A stretch of DNA of 18,319 nucleotides. Source: an uncultured Oscillospiraceae bacterium (GTDB taxonomy: Bacteria; Bacillota; Clostridia; Oscillospirales; Acutalibacteraceae). The stretch spans positions 1 to 18,319 of the forward strand of contig CAJUPK010000036.1 in NCBI GenBank assembly GCA_910588415.1, given 5' to 3'. Numbering within the stretch: the first letter of the stretch is position 1; every line of letters begins with the position of its first letter. Shown one piece after another: positions 14,049 to 18,319 of this stretch. A model generated the notes under the pieces. That model saw only the letters and a list, made by a program, of their open reading frames with translations, was not told the origin of the DNA and ran no database searches. Position numbers and translations under genes: made by a program.

Positions 14049-14588
14049 TTATCTTGTAAACGGAGCGCCCATCAGAGTCAGGAACTCCCGGGCCTCTTCG
14101 TCAGTGTTGGCGGTGGTCACAAAGCAGATGTCCATGCCCCGCACTTTGTCTACCTTGTCGTAGTCAATCTCCGGGAAGATGAGCTGCTCGCGGATACCCA
14201 TGTTGTAGTTGCCGCGGCCGTCAAAAGAGTTGGGGTTAATGCCCCTAAAGTCACGGACGCGGGGCAGGGCCGCGTTAAACAGGCGGTCCAAAAACTCATA
14301 CATCCGCTCGCCGCGCAGGGTCACCTTTACGCCAATGGGCATCCCCTCGCGCACCTTAAAGTTGGCCACGCTCTTCTTTGCCTTGCAGACCACGGGCTTC
14401 TGGCCAGTAATCTTCATCAGGTCGCCGGAAATGGCGTCAATGGCCTTGGCGTTCTCCTTGGCCTCGCCCGCGCCCACGTTAATCACAATCTTGTCCAGCT
14501 TGGGAATCTGCATCACAGACTTATAGCCAAACTTCTTCATCAGCGCGGGGGCTACCTCCGCCTTATACATATCTTTCAGTCTTGCCAT
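14049..14588 (-). CDS. rplE: 50S ribosomal protein L5
   Basis: A 179-residue 5S rRNA-binding protein of the central protuberance that contacts P-site tRNA and forms bridge B1b with S13. Signatures include KLDKIVINVGAGEAKENAK, KPVVCKAKKSVANFKVREGMPIGVKVTLRG and FRGINPNSFDGRGNYNMGIREQLIFPEIDYDKV. The start is the ATG at 14588 (MARLKDMYK), with GGAGG 11 nt upstream. The open frame runs on into the spacer after rplX, but nothing there is conserved. Confidence 0.98.
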   Translation of the reverse strand: MARLKDMYKAEVAPALMKKFGYKSVMQIPKLDKIVINVGAGEAKENAKAIDAISGDLMKITGQKPVVCKAKKSVANFKVREGMPIGVKVTLRGERMYEFLDRLFNAALPRVRDFRGINPNSFDGRGNYNMGIREQLIFPEIDYDKVDKVRGMDICFVTTANTDEEAREFLTLMGAPFTR

Positions 14589-14605
14589 ATTCTCGTCTTC
14601 CTCCC

Positions 14606-14923
14606 TTACAGCGACTCGCCGCATTTTCTGCAAATGCGCTCTTTGGTGCCGTCCTGCAGGACCTTGTGTCCCACACGGGTGGGCTTGCCGCAGCGGGGGC
14701 AGACAACCTGCACCTTGCAGGCGTAAATGGCGCTTTCGGCCTTGATGATGCCGCCAGGCTCGCCCATTCTGCGGGGCTTTACGTGCTTCTGCACAAAGTT
14801 GGCGTTCTCAACAATTACCTTGCCCTCTTTGGGGCTCACCTGCATGACCTTGCCCTTTTTGCCCCGGTCCCTGCCGCTGATGATCATCACGGTGTCGCCG
14901 GTCTTCACGTGTACTTTATTCAT
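14606..14923 (-). CDS. rplX: 50S ribosomal protein L24 with C-terminal zinc ribbon
   Basis: A 105-residue early-assembly protein that initiates 50S folding and lies beside the tunnel exit. The N-terminal KOW motif (VKTGDTVMIISGRDRGKKGKVMQV) is followed by KPRRMGEPGGIIKAESAI. The C-terminus has C75, C78, C98 and C101 as a zinc ribbon (CPRC ... CRKC), seen in clostridial L24 but not in B. subtilis. The ATG at 14923 has GGAGGGG 8 nt upstream, which lies over the end of rplN. Confidence 0.98.
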   Translation of the reverse strand: MNKVHVKTGDTVMIISGRDRGKKGKVMQVSPKEGKVIVENANFVQKHVKPRRMGEPGGIIKAESAIYACKVQVVCPRCGKPTRVGHKVLQDGTKERICRKCGESL

Positions 14924-14937
14924 CTTCGTCCCCTCCA

Positions 14938-15306
14938 TCAAAGCACTTCCGGGGCCAGCGACAAAATCTTCAAATATTCCTTGTCGCGCAGCTCGCGGGC
15001 CACGGGCCCGAAAATACGGGTGCCCCTGGGGTTTTTGTCCTCGCGGATGATGACGGCGGCGTTCTCGTCAAAGCGGATGTAGGTGCCGTCGTCCCGGCGC
15101 ACGCCAGAGGCGGAGCGGACGATCACGGCCTTCACAACATCGCCCTTTTTCACCACGCCGCCCGGCGCTGCCTTCTTTACGGAAGCCACCACCACATCGC
15201 CAATATTGGCATACCTCCTGCCAGTGCCGCCCAAGACGCGAATACACATCAGTTCCTTCGCGCCGGTGTTGTCGGCAACCTTGAGGTAAGACTGCTGCTG
15301 AATCAC
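14938..15306 (-). CDS. rplN: 50S ribosomal protein L14
   Basis: A 122-residue subunit-interface protein that contacts L19 and helices of both rRNAs and is the known docking site of the silencing factor RsfS. It runs from IQQQSYLKVADNTGAKELMC to the end DKEYLKILSLAPEVL, with the signature GDVVVASVKKAAPGGVVKKGDVVKAV. The start is GTG at 15306, supported by AAAAGGAGG 8 nt upstream and by the conserved MIQQ N-terminus. A 164-nt spacer with hairpins separates it from rpsQ. Confidence 0.98.
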   Translation of the reverse strand: MIQQQSYLKVADNTGAKELMCIRVLGGTGRRYANIGDVVVASVKKAAPGGVVKKGDVVKAVIVRSASGVRRDDGTYIRFDENAAVIIREDKNPRGTRIFGPVARELRDKEYLKILSLAPEVL

Positions 15307-15470
15307 AGTGTGTTCCTCCTTTTACTATCAGGCTACTGCTTAAGGCCCTGGCCCTGCGGCCTGGCCTAAATCTCCTCCAAAGCCCCGTCCTGCGGCTGCC
15401 CGCCCAGGCGTTTGCTCCTGGACAGGCGTCCCTTTGCGGGCTCTGCGGATTGCATGCAGCGTCATGCTGC
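15307..15470 (-). other. 164-nt structured spacer between rpsQ and rplN
   Basis: Three hairpins occur in series. GCAGC-GTCAT-GCTGC (15456-15470) abuts the rpsQ stop codon. An 11-bp stem with two G.U pairs on the transcript has arms 15398-15408 and 15417-15427 and an 8-nt loop. A GGCC-rich interrupted stem spans 15340-15369. None is followed by a T-run on the minus strand. The last 20 nt hold the rplN ribosome-binding site. No supported gene is present. Confidence 0.45.
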
Positions 15471-15728
15471 TTATTTTGCCTTTTCGATGATCTCCACCAG
15501 CCGCCATCTCTTGTCCTTGGAAATGGGCCGGGTCTCCATAATGCGCACGCGGTCGCCTACATGGCACTGATTTTCAGCGTCATGGGCCTTGTGCTTCACC
15601 GTGCGCTTGATGATCTTGCCGTACATGGGGTGCTTCACACTGTCCTGAATGGCCACCACCACGGTTTTGTCCATCTTGCTGCTCACAACGCGGCCCACCG
15701 CGGTCTTTCTCATGCTTCTCTCGCTCAC
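15471..15728 (-). CDS. rpsQ: 30S ribosomal protein S17
   Basis: An 85-residue OB-fold primary binder of the 16S rRNA 5' domain. RKTAVGRVVSSKMDKTVVVAIQD and HKAHDAENQCHVGDRVRIMETRPISKDKRWRLVEI match the family along its length. The start is GTG at 15728 (MSERSMRKT), with GGGAGG 8 nt upstream; the ATG at residue 6 has no ribosome-binding site at a useful distance. It follows rpmC by 19 nt. Confidence 0.98.
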   Translation of the reverse strand: MSERSMRKTAVGRVVSSKMDKTVVVAIQDSVKHPMYGKIIKRTVKHKAHDAENQCHVGDRVRIMETRPISKDKRWRLVEIIEKAK

Positions 15729-15747
15729 TTGTTAATCCTCCCTTCCC

Positions 15748-15951
15748 TTAGGCGTTTCCGGCGCGCAGCTCGTTCTCACGGATCACCGTTTTGACGCGGG
15801 CAATGTCCCGCTTCACGGCCGGAATACGCATGGGGTTGTCAAGCTGATTGATAGCGAGCTGGAAACGCAGGTTGAAAAGTTCCGCCTTCAGGTCGGAAAG
15901 CTTAGTGTTCAGCTCGTCGGCTGTCAATTCTCTGATCTCTGAAGCCTTCAT
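15748..15951 (-). CDS. rpmC: 50S ribosomal protein L29
   Basis: A 67-residue coiled-coil-like protein at the tunnel exit, near the docking site of signal recognition particle and trigger factor. MKASEIRELTADELNTKLSDLKAELFNLRFQLAINQLDNPMRI is characteristic. The ATG at 15951 overlaps the rplP stop as ATGA and has GGAGG 7 nt upstream, indicating coupled translation. An upstream in-frame extension is rplP sequence in another frame. Confidence 0.98.
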   Translation of the reverse strand: MKASEIRELTADELNTKLSDLKAELFNLRFQLAINQLDNPMRIPAVKRDIARVKTVIRENELRAGNA

Positions 15952-16370
15952 GACTGCGCCTCCGTTTCTTTTGTTACGAATTTGCATTTGATGGGCAGCT
16001 TGGCAGCAGCCAGCCGCAGGGCCTCCCGGGCCGTGGCCTCGGGCACTTCGCCCAGTTCAAACATCACCCTGCCGGGCTTTACAACCGCCACCCAGTATTC
16101 GGGCGAGCCTTTACCAGAGCCCATTCGGGTCTCGGCCGGCTTCTGGGTTACGGGCTTATCCGGGAAGATCTTGATCCAGACCTTGCCGAAACGCTTGCAG
16201 TAACGGGTCATGGCCACACGGGCGGCCTCTATCTGGTTAGAGGTAATCCAGGCCGGCTCCAGAGCCTGCAGGCCAAACTGGCCGTAGGTCACCTTGTTGC
16301 CGCGCATGGCCTTGCCCTTCATGCGGCCTCTCTGCACTCTGCGGTATTTTACGCGCTTGGGCATCAGCAT
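15948..16370 (-). CDS. rplP: 50S ribosomal protein L16
   Basis: A 140-residue protein that organises the A-site tRNA elbow region near the peptidyl-transferase centre. MLMPKRVKYRRVQRGRMKGKA is the conserved start; TQKPAETRMGSGKGSPEYWVAVVKPG contains the Arg (in RMGSGKG) that is hydroxylated in some bacteria. The ATG directly abuts the rpsC stop (TAA-ATG), so a re-initiation mechanism is likely. It overlaps rpmC by 4 nt. Confidence 0.98.
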   Translation of the reverse strand: MLMPKRVKYRRVQRGRMKGKAMRGNKVTYGQFGLQALEPAWITSNQIEAARVAMTRYCKRFGKVWIKIFPDKPVTQKPAETRMGSGKGSPEYWVAVVKPGRVMFELGEVPEATAREALRLAAAKLPIKCKFVTKETEAQS

Positions 16371-17126
16371 TTACCTGCGCCCCCCTTCCCTGTTGTCTCT
16401 TCTGCCGCCTCTGTTGTCCCGGCGGGGACCGCGGTCATCCCTGTCCCGGCGGGGCCGTTCGGGCCGGTCCGGGCGGGGTCCGCGCTCTGCGCGGTTGTCG
16501 TTCAGCACTTCGCCCCTGTACAGCCACACCTTTACGCCAATGCGGCCATAGGTGGTGTTGGCCTCTGCAAAGCCATAGTCAATGTCGGCCCGCAGGGTCT
16601 GCAGGGGGATGGTGCCGTCGTGGTACTCTTCGCTGCGGGCAATGTCCGCGCCGCCCAAACGGCCGGATACCTTGGTCTTAATGCCCTTGGCGCCCAGACG
16701 CATGCTGCGGCCAATGCAGCCCTTCATGGCCCGGCGGAAAGAGATGCGCCGCTCCAGCTGAGAGGCAATGTTCTCCGCTACCAGCTGGGCGTTCATGTCC
16801 GGCTGGCGAACCTCTACAATATTGATCACCACGGGCTTGTTCAGCATCTTCTCGCACTGCTGGCGCAGCTTCTCAATCTCCGCGCCGCCCTTGCCGATAA
16901 CCATGCCGGGCTTTGCGCAGTGGATGTGGATGCGCACCTTAGAGGCGTCCCGCTCAATCTCAATTTTCGGAATACCCGCCTGGTACAGCTGCTTTTTCAG
17001 CGTCTTGCGGAGGTTATAGTCCTCCACCAGGGTATCGCCAAACACATTGTCCTTGGCAAACCAGCGGGAATCCCAGTCTTTTATTACGCCCACGCGAAGG
17101 CCGTGGGGATTGACTTTCTGACCCAT
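16371..17126 (-). CDS. rpsC: 30S ribosomal protein S3 with arginine-rich C-terminal tail
   Basis: A 251-residue protein of the mRNA entry channel with helicase-like activity. MGQKVNPHGLRVGVIKDWDSRW starts the N-domain; the KH domain has VIGKGG (76-81); the C-domain contains AMKGCIGRSMRLGAKGIKTKVSGRLGGADIAR and ends at about VWLYRGEVL (200-208). After that a low-complexity tail (212-251) has 17 Arg in 40 residues with Asp, Gly and Pro, in repeats such as RRDNR and RGG. The family is usually 210-235 residues. The ATG is clear. The tail is probably disordered and RNA-binding; that is inference. Confidence 0.98.
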   Translation of the reverse strand: MGQKVNPHGLRVGVIKDWDSRWFAKDNVFGDTLVEDYNLRKTLKKQLYQAGIPKIEIERDASKVRIHIHCAKPGMVIGKGGAEIEKLRQQCEKMLNKPVVINIVEVRQPDMNAQLVAENIASQLERRISFRRAMKGCIGRSMRLGAKGIKTKVSGRLGGADIARSEEYHDGTIPLQTLRADIDYGFAEANTTYGRIGVKVWLYRGEVLNDNRAERGPRPDRPERPRRDRDDRGPRRDNRGGRRDNREGGRR

Positions 17127-17144
17127 AATTTTCCTCCTATCCGC

Positions 17145-17480
17145 TTACTCTTTTTCCGCCACCACGATGGTGATGTGGCTGGTACGCTTCAAGATCCGGT
17201 GCGCCCGGCCGTGGTCCTTGGGACGGATCCGCTTCAGGATCGGCCCGGGGGTCACAAAGCACTGGGACACATACAGGCTGCTCTTGTCCATCTGGTGGTT
17301 GTTCTCCGCGTTGGAAACAGCGGACTTGAGAAGCTTTCCCAGATCCTCGCAGGCGGCCTTAGGGGTGTTCTCCAGAATAGCCGCGGCCAGATCAACCGGC
17401 TTGTTGCGGATAAGGTCCAGCACCAGGCCCACCTTGCGGGGAGAGATGCGGGTATAGTTCAGCGTTGCTTTCGCTTCCAT
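17145..17480 (-). CDS. rplV: 50S ribosomal protein L22
   Basis: A 111-residue protein whose beta-hairpin reaches into the peptide exit tunnel and, in other species, carries macrolide-resistance changes. NYTRISPRKVGLVLDLIRNKPV (8-29) and the hairpin with GPILKRIRPKDHGRAHRILKRTSHITIVV (79-107) are present with no obvious insertion or deletion. The ATG at 17480 has AGGAG 10 nt upstream. A GTG three codons earlier sits only 2 nt from that site and was not chosen. Confidence 0.97.
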   Translation of the reverse strand: MEAKATLNYTRISPRKVGLVLDLIRNKPVDLAAAILENTPKAACEDLGKLLKSAVSNAENNHQMDKSSLYVSQCFVTPGPILKRIRPKDHGRAHRILKRTSHITIVVAEKE

Positions 17481-17501
17481 GTCTTGCACTCTCCTTTCTC
17501 T

Positions 17502-17774
17502 TTACTTGCCGGTCTTAGAGCCAGTGTGGCCCTTAAAGGTCCTGGTGGGGGCAAACTCGCCCAGCTTATGGCCAACCATATCCTCGGTGATGTACACCGG
17601 CACGTGCTTGCGGCCGTCATGCACCGCGATGGTGTGGCCCACAAAATCCGGGAAAATCATAGAGGCGCGGCTCCATGTCTTCACAATCTTCTTCTCCCCG
17701 GCCTCGTTCATGGCCTGGATCCTTTTCAGCAGCACGGGCTGTACAAAAGGTCCCTTTTTCAGACTTCTGCTCAT
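17502..17774 (-). CDS. rpsS: 30S ribosomal protein S19
   Basis: A 90-residue protein of the 30S head that pairs with S13 and contacts the A-site finger of the large subunit. MSRSLKKGPFVQPVLLKRI and WSRASMIFPDFVGHTIAVHDGRKHVPVYITEDMVGHKLGEFAPTRTFKGH are near the family consensus. The ATG is preceded by AAAGGAG with a long spacing and by a second AAAGGA immediately before the start. It lies between rplB and rplV, as expected in the S10 operon. Confidence 0.98.
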   Translation of the reverse strand: MSRSLKKGPFVQPVLLKRIQAMNEAGEKKIVKTWSRASMIFPDFVGHTIAVHDGRKHVPVYITEDMVGHKLGEFAPTRTFKGHTGSKTGK

Positions 17775-17799
17775 GTTCCTTTATGCTCCTTTCCCGTGC

Positions 17800-18319
17800 T
17801 TACTTGCCGTTGCGGCGGCGTACAATAAACTTGTCGCTGCTCTTATGGTGCTTGCGGGTCTTGTAACCCAACGCCGGCTTGCCCCAGGGGGTGACAGGGC
17901 CGGGACGGCCCACAGGGCTCTTGCCCTCGCCGCCGCCGTGGGGGTGGTCGTTGGGGTTCATAACCGAGCCGCGCACCGTGGGGCGCCAGCCCATGTGGCG
18001 CTTCCGGCCGGCCTTGCCAACCTTCACGTTCTCGTGGTCAATGTTGCTCACCTGGCCAATAGAGGCCATGCAGCTCTCCGGCACGTTGCGCAGCTCGCCG
18101 CTGGGCAGGCGCAGCAGGGCCATGCCGTTCTCCTTGGCCATCAGCTGGGCCATAATGCCCGCAGACCGGGCCAGCTGGGCGCCCTTGCCGGGGTACAGCT
18201 CCACATTGTGGACGAAGGTGCCGGTAGGGATGTTCCGCAGGGGCAGGGCGTTGCCGGGCTTAATGTCCGCCTCCGCGCCAGAGACCACCTTGTCCCCCAC
18301 CTTAATGCCGTTGGGGGCA
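17800..18319 (-). CDS. rplB: 50S ribosomal protein L2 (N-terminus outside the window)
   Basis: The last 172 or so residues of L2, a primary 23S rRNA binder needed for subunit joining and peptidyl-transferase activity. The frame is open to the right edge, where it reads APNGIKVGDKVVSGAEADIKPGNALPL. The C-terminal signature MNPNDHPHGGGEGKSPVGRPGPVTPWGK, including the essential His of the HPHGG segment, is intact, and the protein ends FIVRRRNGK. About 100 N-terminal residues are missing because of the window edge, not damage. rpsS follows 25 nt downstream. Confidence 0.98.
   Translation of the reverse strand, partial: APNGIKVGDKVVSGAEADIKPGNALPLRNIPTGTFVHNVELYPGKGAQLARSAGIMAQLMAKENGMALLRLPSGELRNVPESCMASIGQVSNIDHENVKVGKAGRKRHMGWRPTVRGSVMNPNDHPHGGGEGKSPVGRPGPVTPWGKPALGYKTRKHHKSSDKFIVRRRNGK

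Noticed and set aside
16620..17828. A 402-codon plus-strand frame opposite rpsC, rplV and rpsS
   Set aside because: It spans three certain genes on the other strand and has no family features.
1..18319. CRISPR arrays, tRNA or rRNA genes, transposases, prophage or defence genes
   Set aside because: I saw no regularly spaced repeats, no tRNA-like cloverleaf and no protein of these families on either strand.

Overview
The window is a stretch of a GC-rich Clostridia-type (Firmicutes) chromosome. The best guess is an Oscillospiraceae/Ruminococcaceae-like gut anaerobe, although this is inferred from gene content and not from a database search. The indicators are the clostridial order secY-adk-map-KOW protein-infA-rpmJ-rpsM-rpsK-rpsD-rpoA-rplQ, with rpsD inside the alpha cluster; strong AGGAGG ribosome-binding sites; zinc-ligand forms of S4, S14, L24, L36 and adenylate kinase; and a cytoplasmic family 36 alpha-galactosidase.

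Layout. Positions 1-308 hold a REP-like GC hairpin at the left edge and the leader of the first gene. Positions 309-2492 (+) encode a GH36 alpha-galactosidase. Positions 2493-2967 are a gene-free convergent region with a strong hairpin terminator. Positions 2968-4314 (-) encode a MATE-family transporter. Positions 4324-4568 contain the intrinsic terminator of the ribosomal operon and the upstream region of the MATE gene. From 4569 to the right edge, everything is one long minus-strand S10-spc-alpha ribosomal supercluster. In transcription order it is rplB (cut by the window edge), rpsS, rplV, rpsC, rplP, rpmC, rpsQ, rplN, rplX, rplE, rpsN, rpsH, rplF, rplR, rpsE, rpmD, rplO, secY, adk, map, a KOW-domain protein, infA, rpmJ, rpsM, rpsK, rpsD, rpoA and rplQ.

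The supercluster encodes ribosomal proteins of both subunits, the SecY translocon channel, adenylate kinase, methionine aminopeptidase, initiation factor IF-1 and the RNA polymerase alpha subunit, so translation, nascent-chain processing, export and transcription are co-expressed. Most junctions are very tight: an ATGA overlap at adk/map and at rplP/rpmC, and a direct TAA-ATG abutment at rpsC/rplP. Against that background four spacers of about 140-195 nt stand out (rplF-rplR, rpsN-rpsH, rpsQ-rplN, infA-rpmJ), plus a 92-nt secY-adk spacer. Several of these fold on paper into GC-rich hairpins and are the least explained DNA in the window.

I found no convincing new defence, mobile or biosynthetic system. 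The observations most worth checking are the structured spacers inside the operon, especially the three-way-junction-like one between rpsN and rpsH, the arginine-rich tail on S3, the number of GTG/TTG starts in highly expressed genes, and the position of the operon end next to a MATE/alpha-galactosidase pair instead of the usual ecf-truA-rplM-rpsI genes.
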